From Bacteroidota bacterium (lineage in GTDB: Bacteria > Bacteroidota > Bacteroidia > AKYH767-A > OLB10): DNA of 64,000 bases. This document shows, one piece after another, positions 46,737-56,537 of this stretch. The notes under the pieces were generated by a model. That model made no database searches and was not told where the DNA came from. It was given only the letters and a program-made list of their open reading frames with translations. The stretch is taken from contig JADJOZ010000012.1 of assembly GCA_016713525.1 (NCBI GenBank), positions 124,001 to 188,000 of the forward strand. The letters run 5' to 3'. The position numbers and the translations under genes are program-made. The first letter of the stretch is position 1, and each line of letters opens with the position of its first letter.

Positions 46737-47354
46737 CTACACAATTTTAAGTTCACATTTACCTGTAAGAAGGTGATTGTTTTTGATTTTATCAAGGAAT
46801 AACTCAGAATTTTTTCTAATCAATTCAACCTGAACCATACAATTTTCGGCAAGTTCCTGATGATAAATCTGTGCTTTACTCATTTTAATAACAGTCATCA
46901 CCTCATTCATTACCTCATAACTGAAATTCAGCTGATATCGTTCCACAACAGGAAGTGTGATCACCGATGCATTTCTAACTGCATCAGCGGCACTTTCCCG
47001 ATAGGCATTAATCAATCCGGGAACACCTAAAAGTGTACCTCCAAAATACCTGACAACTATTATCAGTACATCCGTTAAGTCGTTCGATTGAATTACTCCA
47101 AATATAGGTTTGCCTGCAGATCCCGCCGGCTCCCGGTCGTCGGAAAATCTGAAAATTTGCTTTCCGGGACCTAATCTGAAAGCATAACAATGATGATTGG
47201 CTTTGGGATGATCCTTTTTAATTTGCTGTAACAATTCTTTAACTTCTGATTCCCTTTTTACAGGATAAATAAATCCAAGAAAACGACTGCCACGGTCGCG
47301 GAATTCCCCTGCGGCATGTTCGGAAACAGTTATAAATTCATCATCAAACAACAT
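46737..47354 (-). CDS. IMPACT/YigZ family protein
   Basis: 205 residues. Family hallmarks: GSRFLGFIYPVKRESEVKEL, PKANHHCYAFRLG, SDDREPAGSAGKPIFGVI, and VVRYFGGTLLGVPGLINAYR, followed by a small C-terminal domain (about 135-205). In E. coli YigZ is cytoplasmic with unclear function; eukaryotic IMPACT affects translational control. It lies two bases before the M42 gene and one base after the EamA gene. Confidence 0.9.
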   Translation of the reverse strand: MLFDDEFITVSEHAAGEFRDRGSRFLGFIYPVKRESEVKELLQQIKKDHPKANHHCYAFRLGPGKQIFRFSDDREPAGSAGKPIFGVIQSNDLTDVLIIVVRYFGGTLLGVPGLINAYRESAADAVRNASVITLPVVERYQLNFSYEVMNEVMTVIKMSKAQIYHQELAENCMVQVELIRKNSELFLDKIKNNHLLTGKCELKIV

Positions 47355-47355
47355 C

Positions 47356-48243
47356 TCAATTTAGCTGAACAGACAATACCAGAATTGCAATCACCGATAA
47401 CATTAAGCCAATAATTTTATTTCTATCAGATGGTTCTTTAAATAGCACTAATCCTGTTATAAAGGATGTAATTACTACTCCAATATTCACCAGCGCAAAC
47501 ACTGTACTGCTTTCTGTCCCTGGTGATTCCAGACATTTCAATAAAAAATAGAGCGAAAAATAGTTGGTTGAGCCCAGTAAAAATCCTCCTCCAATGCTTA
47601 TGAGTGATAAATGTTTTTTGTGAACAATGACTTCAAATAACAATTTGAATAGTCCTATTAATCCGGCACTTGCAAAAATCGACATAATTACGAGTTGCCT
47701 GTTATCATCATTCATATAATGATGTTGCATATACTTAATGCAGGTATCCACGAGTCCGGCTCCAACAAAAAGTAATACCGGCAATCCAAGATTACGATAA
47801 TCGAATGATACGCCTTCCTGTTGCCGGGAAGGCTTGCTTGTTAAAATAACCGCAGGAATAGCAAGTAAAATACCAATTGATTTCTGCAAATCCAGTGATT
47901 CCTGATACAACCAGATTCCGGCACCTATTGGCAGTACCATCGACATTTTCGAAGCAACTGAAGCAACACCAACTCCAATTTTTTGTGTTGTTTTTGCCGT
48001 TATAAAGAATACTACAATAAATAGCAAACCAATGAGTAAAGAAACATACCAAAAGTCACCAATCAGATACAATTTTGAACCATTTTCGACAGGTGAAGTC
48101 ATAAATGAAAATATTGCTGCAGTCCAGTAATTCACAATGATAGCATGCATGGTATCAATTTTCCAGAATACAAAATATCTGAAAATGATCAGCAAACAAG
48201 CGGCACTTATAATAGATAACAAAAGGTATAAAACCATATTCAA
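47356..48243 (-). CDS. EamA/DMT-superfamily transporter
   Basis: 295 residues with about ten membrane helices in two EamA repeats (LYLLLSIISAACLLIIFRYF, VASVASKMSMVLPIGAGIWL, SIGILLAIPAVILT; second half STVFALVNIGVVITSFITGL). The inner-membrane exporter family carries metabolites or amino acids; the substrate is unknown. It overlaps ribD by four bases (ATGA), so it may move a compound related to riboflavin synthesis; that link is inference. Confidence 0.83.
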   Translation of the reverse strand: MNMVLYLLLSIISAACLLIIFRYFVFWKIDTMHAIIVNYWTAAIFSFMTSPVENGSKLYLIGDFWYVSLLIGLLFIVVFFITAKTTQKIGVGVASVASKMSMVLPIGAGIWLYQESLDLQKSIGILLAIPAVILTSKPSRQQEGVSFDYRNLGLPVLLFVGAGLVDTCIKYMQHHYMNDDNRQLVIMSIFASAGLIGLFKLLFEVIVHKKHLSLISIGGGFLLGSTNYFSLYFLLKCLESPGTESSTVFALVNIGVVITSFITGLVLFKEPSDRNKIIGLMLSVIAILVLSVQLN

Positions 48244-49295
48244 TTGTAATTTTCAGGATTAATCAGGCACGTAAGCCGATCGGTATCAATAACCTGATTC
48301 CGGATTTCTTTTCCATGAGGCAAGTCCGGTGCCTTGATTCCGGAACCTGATTTGTGAGATGCAGTAAATACTCTGGCTTCATTCCATAATCCTGTATTAA
48401 TGAAAGAAGATAACGTAATAGTGCCGCCTTCAACAATCAAAGAATTCAACCCTCTGTTGTACAGATCATGAAGAAGATTTTCCAGAACCTGATCGTTTTT
48501 TTCAAGTTTAATCCATTCAGCATTTTCATTTTTTTCTGTTACAGAGAAATTATAAATCAAAACAGGTGTATTTTTATCCTGAAAAATATTTAAGTCAGCA
48601 GGCAATTGCCTGTGATTACCAAGTACAATTTTGACCGGATTTTTCCCATTCACCATTCGTGAATTTAAGAAAGGATTATCGCTTACAAGGGTGTTCATTC
48701 CTATCAATATTGCCGATTCTTGACTACGCCAATGATGTACCAGGGTGCGGCTTTCCGAATTTGAAATCAGAGCAACACGTTCATGTTTATTTTCTGGCAG
48801 GGGTGCAATAAAACCATCATTAGTTTGGGCCCATTTTAGAATAATCCATGGTTTTCGTACTTTGTGAAAATTAAAGAACCTGCGGTTTAAAAATTTACCT
48901 TCCTGATCCAAAATTCCGGTTATAACCTCAATGCCTGCAGCTTTCAATTTTTGAATTCCTGAACCATTAACTTGTGGAAATGGATCCTGATTGGAAATTA
49001 CAACCAGACCAATTTGTTTTTCAATAATTAAATCGGTGCAAGGGGGAGTCTTACCAAAGTGAGAACACGGCTCGAGATTCACATATAATACACTCTTCTT
49101 CAGTAATTCTGTATCATGCATATTTTGAAGAGCTGCTACTTCGGCATGCGGACCACCAAACTGATGATGAAAGCCTTCCGAAACTATTTCACCTTTGTGC
49201 ACAAGAACAGCGCCAACCAAAGGGTTTGGTGCAACGAGACCTTCTCCGAATGAAGCCAGCTGAAAACATCTCTGCATATAGAATTCGTGACTCAC
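48240..49295 (-). CDS. ribD: Bifunctional riboflavin deaminase/reductase RibD
   Basis: 351 residues. The N-terminal deaminase domain (about 1-145) carries the zinc site HAEVAALQNM and PCSHFGKTPPCTDL. The C-terminal reductase (about 150-350) begins PWIILKWAQTNDGFIA, with SLIVEGGTITLSSFI near the end. It converts the GTP cyclohydrolase II product to 5-amino-6-ribitylamino-uracil phosphate. It heads the minus-strand ribD-EamA-IMPACT-M42 run and is divergent from prmC. Confidence 0.94.
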   Translation of the reverse strand: MSHEFYMQRCFQLASFGEGLVAPNPLVGAVLVHKGEIVSEGFHHQFGGPHAEVAALQNMHDTELLKKSVLYVNLEPCSHFGKTPPCTDLIIEKQIGLVVISNQDPFPQVNGSGIQKLKAAGIEVITGILDQEGKFLNRRFFNFHKVRKPWIILKWAQTNDGFIAPLPENKHERVALISNSESRTLVHHWRSQESAILIGMNTLVSDNPFLNSRMVNGKNPVKIVLGNHRQLPADLNIFQDKNTPVLIYNFSVTEKNENAEWIKLEKNDQVLENLLHDLYNRGLNSLIVEGGTITLSSFINTGLWNEARVFTASHKSGSGIKAPDLPHGKEIRNQVIDTDRLTCLINPENYN

Positions 49296-49403
49296 GGAAA
49301 CAGTTGATTAATGGATTTTCACTTAAAATGAAAAGAGATTAAACTAAGATAGTTATAAGCCCGGCATCATAAAAACAATAAATCTTTCTATGAAAAGGGT
49401 CGA

Positions 49404-49411
49404 CAAATGTA
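49404..49411 (-). promoter_or_regulatory. Possible -7 box of the ribD operon
   Basis: TACATTTG on the minus strand matches TAnnTTTG but would give a leader of about 100 bases. I see no recognisable riboswitch fold in that leader. Confidence 0.3.
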
Positions 49412-49435
49412 GTGGTTTTTTTACCTTTATCCGCT

Positions 49436-50287
49436 ATGAAAGTCAGTGAGTTCAAAACAATGATTATTACATCATTGGCATCTATTTATGAAGAAGGAGA
49501 AGCGATTGCTGTGGCAAACAGTTATCTGGCAACAAAATTCGATAAGGCTTTAAACCAGATCCAGGAATTGCGCCATATTGAACTTGAAGACGATCAATAT
49601 CAACAATTTACATCAGATCTGAACAAATTAGCTGCTAGAATTCCGTTGCAATACGTAGTAAATGAAGCCTGGTTTTACGATTTGAAGCTCTTTGTAAATG
49701 ATAAAGTGCTGATTCCCCGACCAGAAACAGAAGAATTGGTTTCATTGGTACTCGACGATTATGAAAAGACACAGAATCCTTTAAGAATCCTCGACATCGG
49801 CACCGGTTCGGGTTGTATACCGGTTTTACTGGGAACAAAATTTCCAGTGGCCGAAATATTTGCGAGTGATATTTCTGAAGAAGCACTTGAAATTGCAAAA
49901 TTAAATTCCAGAAATCACCAAACCAATGTCAGTTTCCTTTTGGATGATATATTAAATACCAAACTCTCCTTCACTCATCAATTACAGGTAATTATAAGCA
50001 ATCCCCCTTATATAGCCGCTTCAGAATCAGTTGAAATGCAAAGCAATGTAACCGAATACGAACCCGAAATAGCTTTGTTTGTGCCTGATTCTGATCCCTT
50101 TATTTTTTACAAAGCAATTGCTGCCAATGCTGCCAGTTGGCTGCAACCAGGAGGAAAACTCTATTTAGAGATCAATCAGCGGTTCGGGCGTGAAACAGAA
50201 GCTATAATCAGGGATGCAGGCTTTACAAATGTCAAAGTAATTAAAGATATGAGTCAAAATAATCGGTTTATTGTCGCAATGCGATGA
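49436..50287 (+). CDS. prmC: Peptide chain release factor N5-glutamine methyltransferase
   Basis: 283 residues from ATG 49436; the frame is open to a GTG at 49412, but that extension (MVFLPLSA) crosses a promoter-like TACCTTTA. PrmC methylates the GGQ glutamine of release factors. Segments: IPLQYVVNEAWFYDLKLFVN, PRPETEELVSLVLDDY, LDIGTGSGCIPVLLG (SAM site), IISNPPYIA (NPPY), and LYLEINQRFGRE. Divergent from ribD. Confidence 0.93.
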   Translation: MKVSEFKTMIITSLASIYEEGEAIAVANSYLATKFDKALNQIQELRHIELEDDQYQQFTSDLNKLAARIPLQYVVNEAWFYDLKLFVNDKVLIPRPETEELVSLVLDDYEKTQNPLRILDIGTGSGCIPVLLGTKFPVAEIFASDISEEALEIAKLNSRNHQTNVSFLLDDILNTKLSFTHQLQVIISNPPYIAASESVEMQSNVTEYEPEIALFVPDSDPFIFYKAIAANAASWLQPGGKLYLEINQRFGRETEAIIRDAGFTNVKVIKDMSQNNRFIVAMR

Positions 50288-50344
50288 ACAAATGATCGTT
50301 AATAAAAGATCGGCAAATAAAACCTGTCTGCCAAACAGAATATT

Positions 50345-50352
50345 TATATTTG
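50345..50352 (+). promoter_or_regulatory. -7 box of the atypical sensor kinase gene
   Basis: TATATTTG lies 22 bases before the TTG at 50375 and 25 before the GTG at 50378, supporting a non-ATG start for the kinase. Confidence 0.45.
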
Positions 50353-50374
50353 CAATTCATACCTAATTATTCGA

Positions 50375-51587
50375 TTGGTGCAAAAACTGAAATTCAATTA
50401 TTTTTTATTGCTGATGTTATTTTTCAGCATTCTGCCGGAGGTGCAATATGGTCAGGATAATAACAATGCAGCTCGTAAAATTCAATTAGGAGCCTACCGG
50501 AAACAGGCTACTGAATTAATGAATACCAACAAAAATGCACCTGCATTGGAGGTATTACAGCGGTATGGACAACTTCAGGAAGCAATAATTATTGCTGAAC
50601 GTGATAGTATTATCAATGGTCTCACCGAAAATTTCAATAATGGTCGTATGCAGCGGTTGCAACAGATAAATTCCAAAGGAGCAACCATTAAAACGCTTAA
50701 ATCAGAGAATGATGATATCGATGCCGAGAATCTTAAAATGACAAGAAACACACTGCTTATTTTCGGGATCTTGATTGGATTGGCAGTTTTAATTCTGCTT
50801 AATCGGTTCCGCACATTAGCGGGACTGAAAGAACAGCTTGAACTTTCCATTCCCAAATTAAAAGAATGGATGGAGTAATTAATGCGGTAAAAGTCTGGAT
50901 TCAAAAGCCTCAGATGCATCCAAATTGCATCAGTCTGTTGATCGGGAACTACAACATGCAAATGGTTTTTTAAGCAGGATAACAGGCGAGAAGCAACATC
51001 CGATGCATAAAAATGCAATGACATTACTTACTGGTACCAAAAAAGCAATCGGACTTTTCTCCAATGAACCGGGTTTAGTTGCAGGTGAAAAAGTAACTAC
51101 CGACCTGAATGCTTTGATTGATGAAATTACAGATCAGGCATATTATTCCATGCTCAACCAAAGTGCCGAATTTCAATGCACTCTGGTAAGGGATCTTGAA
51201 AAAATACTTCCAAAGGTTGATATTGATCCTCATGCAATCAGGATTGTGATATTCAGTTTGCTTACAAATGCACTTGAAACGGTAAAAGAAAAAAAGAGCC
51301 GTGCTCCCAAAGGTTATGAGCCCAAAATCACCATCACCACCAGAAAATTACCACGATTTGTCCAAGTCAGGATTAAGGATAATGGCACAGGAATAACAGA
51401 AAAAGACCCTAAAAAAGTTTTTGAACCTTTTTATACTACCAAAGGAAAAGACATTCACACCGGACTAGGGCTTTCCGAATCTTACAGAATTATTCAGGTT
51501 CTTCATAAAGGCGAATTGTTGATTGAATCTGATCCCGGTCAGGGCTCCGATTTTATTGTACGATTCCCTATTTTATCACTAATGTAA
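50375..51587 (+). CDS. Atypical sensor histidine kinase, two frameshifts
   Basis: About 404 residues when two missing bases are restored (one near 50866-50874, one A at 50889-50892). No ATG is available: TTG 50375 or GTG 50378 starts a signal-like N-terminus (FLLLMLFFSILPEVQYG). Then come about 90 helical extracytoplasmic residues, one membrane helix (LLIFGILIGLAVLILLNRF), a coiled linker, and a HATPase_c domain with N-box LLTNALETV, DNGTGI, FEPFYTTKGK and GLGLS. I see no canonical His box (SHELRTP or AHEIKNP) between the coil and the ATPase. It could be a histidine kinase with a divergent DHp or a HATPase switch protein. Confidence 0.75.
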
Positions 51588-51590
51588 CCT

Positions 51591-52376
51591 ATGAAAAAAA
51601 TTAAGCAAACATTTCTGTTGCTGGCAATATTGCTGATTACATCACCAAACTTGTTTGGACAGCAAAATCGTGAATCCCTGCTTGCAGTTATTGAGCAAAT
51701 TAAATCTGCTCCAAATGTTGAACGGCTGTATTCTATAAGAGCTAATCTCGGAAAAGTTGCTGCAAACAAAGAGCTATCTGTTCCCGATCAGCAATTATTG
51801 GCAACTGCTTACCGTACATTGGCTCAAAGTTTCAAATCAAGCAATCACTTCAGAAATGCAGCCGATGTCTATAAGAGTTATTTAGAAATAAATGAAAAGT
51901 ATCTCAAAAATCAAAATAACTATTTAGTTGATTCATTAAAAATTGCCTTTCAACAAACCACTGCCAAAGAACAACAGCAAATTTCCGAACTCGATGCAAC
52001 CATTTCTGATTTAACCAAAACAAAAGATGCAGTTGGCGGATTGAAACAAAAATATTATTCAATTGGTACCATTGCTGCTATTGGAATTGTAGTTTTATTT
52101 CTGGTGATTTTCATTTCCCGAAATCGTGCTATCAGACTTACCCGCAAAAGTCTTGATACAAACCAATCCAGAATGAAGGCCTTAAATGGTGCTGTTTCGG
52201 AAGCTTCCATGTTAAGCGGTTCCATTGCTTTCAGCGATGCATTAATCATTCAGCAAAAGGAAATTTTGGAACAATTGAGAGCTAATTTCAAGGATGATCC
52301 GGATAAGAAGATGTTTGAAAAAGATATTCAGGCACTCGAAAAAATTCAGAAATTACTCGATAATAGTGTAAATTGA
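51591..52376 (+). CDS. Membrane partner of the kinase: periplasmic helices, one TM, cytoplasmic coil
   Basis: 261 residues. A signal peptide (LLLAILLITSPNLFGQQ), about 120 mostly helical, TPR-like residues (VERLYSIRANLGKVAANKEL, LATAYRTLAQSFKSSNHF), a membrane helix (IGTIAAIGIVVLFLVIFIS), then a coiled cytoplasmic tail (about 75 residues). The layout mirrors the kinase four bases upstream but has no ATPase domain. No known family. The same operon and the same build suggest a complex with the kinase; that is inference. Confidence 0.7.
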   Translation: MKKIKQTFLLLAILLITSPNLFGQQNRESLLAVIEQIKSAPNVERLYSIRANLGKVAANKELSVPDQQLLATAYRTLAQSFKSSNHFRNAADVYKSYLEINEKYLKNQNNYLVDSLKIAFQQTTAKEQQQISELDATISDLTKTKDAVGGLKQKYYSIGTIAAIGIVVLFLVIFISRNRAIRLTRKSLDTNQSRMKALNGAVSEASMLSGSIAFSDALIIQQKEILEQLRANFKDDPDKKMFEKDIQALEKIQKLLDNSVN

Positions 52377-52379
52377 TTA

Positions 52380-52925
52380 TCAATCCCAGTTCTTGATTTT
52401 TTTCAACTCCGTGATGTGAGCCAGGTGGTGATCACCATGCCACGCATACAAAGCAAGAGCAACTTTCAGATTGAAGAACTTATTATTTTGAGGATGAAAA
52501 TAAGTTCTTTCCAGTTGATCCGGTGTCAGTGATCGCAAAAAAATGATCCATCTGTGATGCAGTGCATCCAATAAATTCAACGACATCCAAACAGGTGCAT
52601 TTTTCCCATCTTCGGTAACAGCCCACAGCTCTTCCAAATAAGGTTTAATGGCCGGTTTCGATTCGGTGACTGTTAATTTGAACCGGCAATAACTATTCAT
52701 ATGACTGTCAGCGAGATGATGCACCACCTGCCTGACCGACCAGCCATCTGGACGATAGGGTGTATCGAGTTGCAACTCATTCAAACCTGCTACTTCAAGC
52801 CGTAATCTGGCGGGTAGCTTTTCAATGGTAGCAATATAGGAGTCAATCAGGCTCTTATCGGGGTTTTCGGGTGAAATAAATTCACCTATCGGGTATCTCA
52901 ACCTGTACAATGAATCAGAATTCAT
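52380..52925 (-). CDS. YfiT-type DinB-superfamily protein
   Basis: 181 residues from ATG 52925; the in-frame TTG at 52955 adds residues unlike the family. The DinB four-helix fold has the metal histidine sites VVHHLADSHMN (His near 70) and AWHGDHHLAHI (HxxxH near the C-terminus). RYPIGEFISPE at the start is the YfiT signature. Related proteins are bacillithiol or metal-dependent transferases; the thiol used here is unknown. Its stop is four bases from that of the convergent kinase partner. Confidence 0.85.
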   Translation of the reverse strand: MNSDSLYRLRYPIGEFISPENPDKSLIDSYIATIEKLPARLRLEVAGLNELQLDTPYRPDGWSVRQVVHHLADSHMNSYCRFKLTVTESKPAIKPYLEELWAVTEDGKNAPVWMSLNLLDALHHRWIIFLRSLTPDQLERTYFHPQNNKFFNLKVALALYAWHGDHHLAHITELKKIKNWD

Positions 52926-53022
52926 TTCTTTGTAATTTGCGGCTAAAATTATCAAATTATACCCTTAACTTTCTCTGAGAAACAACATTATTTACTTAAT
53001 TTTAGGCCCCTTTTAATAGCTT

Positions 53023-55109
53023 ATGGACCAAAACACTGCCTTCCAGCGTATTCAGGAGTTAAGCCGGCAGATTGAACACCACAATCACTTGTATTATGTA
53101 TCTGCAAAGCCGGTTATAAGTGACTATGAATTTGATCAGTTGCTCGAGGAACTAATCCGCCTTGAAAAGCAGTTCCCGCAATTGAAACAACCGGAATCAC
53201 CTTCTCAGCGGGTTGGAGGAACCATTACCAAAGAGTTTAAAACGGTGGTTCATAAATATCCGATGTTATCGCTGGGAAATACCTATTCCGAAACTGAATT
53301 AAGAGAATTCGATGAAAGGGTACAAAAAATAATTGGTGATGTTCCTGAGTACATTTGTGAATTGAAATTCGATGGGGTTGCTATAGGCATTTCCTATGAA
53401 AACGGAGTACTGGTTCGTGCAGTTACCAGAGGTGATGGAGTGCAGGGTGATGATGTTACTGCTAATGTAAAAACCATCAGAAGTATTCCTTTAAAACTGG
53501 CAAACGGTAATTACCCTGCAAGTTTTGAAATCCGCGGTGAAATTTTTATGCCACGTTCCTCGTTCGACAAGATTAATGATACCATTTACCGTCAACTGCA
53601 GGAAGATGGATACAATGAAGAAGAAATTGCCGACCGTTTACTTAAAAACCCCCGTAATGCAGCGGCAGGCACCATAAAAATGCAGGATTCAAAAGTAGTT
53701 GCATCCCGGAATCTCGACTGTTTCCTATATTTTATTTATGGCGAAAATCTACCTTTTAAAAATCATTATGAAAGTCTGAAACAAGCCAAAGAATGGGGAT
53801 TTAAAATTTCAGAATTCTATCTTAAATCGAAAGGAATAGATGGGGTATTTGATTATATCAATGAATGGAATGTACACCGATTTGACTTACCTTATGATAC
53901 CGATGGGGTAGTTATAAAAGTAAATGATTTCAGGCAGCAGCAAGAATTGGGATTTACGGCCAAGTCACCAAGATGGGCAATTGCCTATAAATTTAAAGCA
54001 GAATCAGTTTCCACAAAACTTCTGGAAGTCACTTACCAGGTTGGACGCACCGGAGCAATTACTCCCGTTGCGAACCTGGAACCGGTACAGCTTTCAGGTA
54101 CAACAGTCCGCAGGGCTTCATTGCATAATGCAGACCAGATTGAAAAACTGGACTTACATGAAGGTGATTATGTTTTTTGTTGAAAAAGGAGGAGATCATT
54201 CCAAAAATCACAAGCGTTGATTTAGCTAAAAGAAATGCAGAAGCCAAACCGGTTACGTACATTACCAGTTGTCCGGAATGCGGCACAGAACTTATCCGTA
54301 AAGAAAATGAAGCGGTTCATTACTGTCCGAACGACACTGGATGTCGACCCCAGATAAAAGGAAGGATCACACATTTCATTTCCAGAAAAGCAATGGACAT
54401 TGATAGTCTGGGAGAAGAAAAGGTAGAATTGCTGGTCGATAAGGGGCTTATTTCAGATGCATCTGATTTATACCGTCTGAAGGAAGAAGATTTACTAGGT
54501 CTGGAGAAAGAATCGATTTCCGATGATGGGGGAAAAACTAAAAAAATTTCCCTAAGAGAAAAATCCGTATCCAAAATATTATCGGGAATTGAAGCTTCAA
54601 AAAAAATACCTTTCGAGCGTGTTTTATATGCAATCGGAATCCGATATGTGGGAGAAACTGTTGCAAAGAAACTTGCCCATCATTTTAAAGATATGGAAGC
54701 ATTAATGGCAGCAAGTTATGAAGCCCTCATGGAAGCCCCTGAAGTAGGTGACACCATTGCCCGGAGCATGGTCGACTACTTCAGTAATCCCGTCAATAAA
54801 GCCCAGGTAATGCGGCTTCAATCTGCCGGTTTGCAAATGAAAATGGATGAAAAATCACTAAAAAAAGTGATTTCTGACCGTCTGAAGGGGTTATCTTTTG
54901 TTGTTTCGGGTGTTTTTACTAAATTTACCAGAGATGAATTGAAAACTGTTATCGAACAACATGGTGGCAAAGTGGCCAGTGGGGTTACATCCAAAACCAG
55001 TTATCTTATAGCAGGAGATGAAAGCGGACCATCAAAATTAGAGAAAGCACACCAAATCGGTGTTCCTGTTATAGGTGAAGATGAATTCATTAAAATTGCT
55101 GCCTTGTGA
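53023..55109 (+). CDS. ligA: NAD-dependent DNA ligase (frameshifted)
   Basis: The repaired length is about 695 residues. Domain Ia and the adenylation domain carry ICELKFDGVAI (the AMP-accepting Lys of KxDG near 112), followed by an OB fold, a Cys4 zinc finger (SCPECGTELIRKE, HYCPNDTGC), helix-hairpin-helix repeats (VLYAIGIRYVGETVAKKLA) and a C-terminal BRCT domain (LSFVVSGVFTKFTRDELKTV). An extra T in T6 (54173-54178) and a missing dinucleotide near GGAGGAGATC (54188-54197) together break the canonical VEKGGEIIPKI segment. LigA is normally essential, so sequence error is likely. DUF6913 overlaps its stop. Confidence 0.93.
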
Positions 55110-55654
55110 ATCAAAAATTAAGGACAAAAATTTCCGATTATCTGCTTCAGAAGGATATCAGAAAGCAACATCGTAAAACGGCTGTTATTCCTTTTAGCAG
55201 TGCTAAAAATATAGGTATTATATACGATGCAACCGAGGAAAAAGATTATGAACTGATTAAAAATTATGTGCGGGATATGCGGGGTCTTTCTAAAGAAGTT
55301 ATTGCACTAGGGTTTTATAATAAACCGGAATTGCCTAATACACGCTTCATGAAACTGGGACTCGATTTCTTCACCAGAAAAGCATTGAATTGGAAAATGA
55401 AACCCAATAACCCTATAGTCAGTAATTTCATAAACAGGAATTTTGATATTTTAATTTGTTTAAATCTTCACAAAAGTATACCCCTGAAATATATCTCATC
55501 GATGACAAAGGCACAATTTAAAATTGGCAAATATGATGCTACAAGTGCCTCGATATTTGATTTTATGATCAAAGTCGATGATCCGGTTAATCTGAAACAA
55601 TTGATCGATCAGGTGAATCATTATTTAAACTTAATCAGAAATGAAAATCAGTAA
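55106..55654 (+). CDS. DUF6913-like cytoplasmic protein
   Basis: 182 residues starting at GTG 55106, inside the ligA stop codon (GTGA). No signal peptide. Features: KKTAVIPFSSAKNIGIIYDA-like core (RKTAVIPFSSAKNIGIIYD), FYNKPELPN, NFINRNFDILICLNLHKSIPLKYISSM. This matches the Bacteroidota DUF6913 family found between ligA and dapA. Function unknown. It overlaps dapA by 14 bases, so the three genes form one operon. Confidence 0.75.
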   Translation: MNQKLRTKISDYLLQKDIRKQHRKTAVIPFSSAKNIGIIYDATEEKDYELIKNYVRDMRGLSKEVIALGFYNKPELPNTRFMKLGLDFFTRKALNWKMKPNNPIVSNFINRNFDILICLNLHKSIPLKYISSMTKAQFKIGKYDATSASIFDFMIKVDDPVNLKQLIDQVNHYLNLIRNENQ

Positions 55655-56537
55655 GAAATTCAAAGGTACCGGAGTTGCCATGGCTACTCCATTTCATAAA
55701 GATGGAAGTGTTAATTTTAAAGGCTTCAAGAAGCTTATTGAACATCTTATTGCCGGTAAGGTAGAATATCTGGTACCACTGGGGACTACCGGAGAATCGG
55801 TAACTTTAACAAAAGACGAAAAGGCTGCTTTATTGGATTTTGTGATTGAAGTAGTTGATAAAAGAGTACCTGTTGTTGCCGGTCTTGGCGGGAATAATAC
55901 TCAGGATGTTTTACGTTGCCTGAGTGAGTACGATTACTCCGGTGTGGATGCCATTTTGTCGGTTACACCATACTACAACAAACCAACACAAAAAGGTTTA
56001 TATGCACATTATAAAATGATTTGCAATGAATCGCCTGTACCGGTAATTTTATATAATGTTCCCGGGCGAACCGGTTGCAATATGACGGCCGAAACAACAC
56101 TTAATCTGGCTCACGATTTCGATAACATTATAGGTGTTAAAGAAGCTTCAGGCAATATGGAGCAAATAATGTCGATCATTAAAGATAAGCCTGAAGGTTT
56201 TGTTGTAATTTCAGGTGACGATGGCATTACGATGCCATTGATTGCATGTGGTGCAGAAGGTGTGATTTCAGTTGTTGCCAATGCTTTCCCAAAAGACTTT
56301 TCAGAGATGGTAAGACAAAGTATGAAAGGCAATTTTGATAAAGCCAGAGAGCTCCACTATCGTTTTTCGGAAATAATTCCATTGTTGTTTGCGGAAGGAA
56401 GCCCGGGAGGTATAAAAGCTGTTTTGAATATGATGGAAATTTGTGAAGATCATTTGAGATTGCCTTTGGTAAATATCAGCAAATCGCACCTGAATAAATT
56501 GAGCGCGGCTATTGATAAAATTCACGAAACAGCCTGA
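55641..56537 (+). CDS. dapA: 4-Hydroxy-tetrahydrodipicolinate synthase
   Basis: 298 residues, Schiff-base aldolase condensing pyruvate and aspartate semialdehyde for lysine and meso-diaminopimelate. Motifs: PLGTTGESVTLT, AVGxGGNNT-type VVAGLGGNNTQDV, VTPYYNKPTQKGLYAHY (catalytic Tyr), YNVPGRTGCNM, GVKEASGNMEQI (catalytic Lys near 165) and SGDDGITMPLIACGAEGVIS. Complete. The start lies inside the upstream gene by 14 bases. Confidence 0.95.
   Translation: MKISKKFKGTGVAMATPFHKDGSVNFKGFKKLIEHLIAGKVEYLVPLGTTGESVTLTKDEKAALLDFVIEVVDKRVPVVAGLGGNNTQDVLRCLSEYDYSGVDAILSVTPYYNKPTQKGLYAHYKMICNESPVPVILYNVPGRTGCNMTAETTLNLAHDFDNIIGVKEASGNMEQIMSIIKDKPEGFVVISGDDGITMPLIACGAEGVISVVANAFPKDFSEMVRQSMKGNFDKARELHYRFSEIIPLLFAEGSPGGIKAVLNMMEICEDHLRLPLVNISKSHLNKLSAAIDKIHETA

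Noticed and set aside
50925..51587. Separate HATPase-only gene starting at TTG 50925
   Set aside because: The coil sequence continues upstream through two small frame changes to the membrane part, so one kinase gene is more likely.
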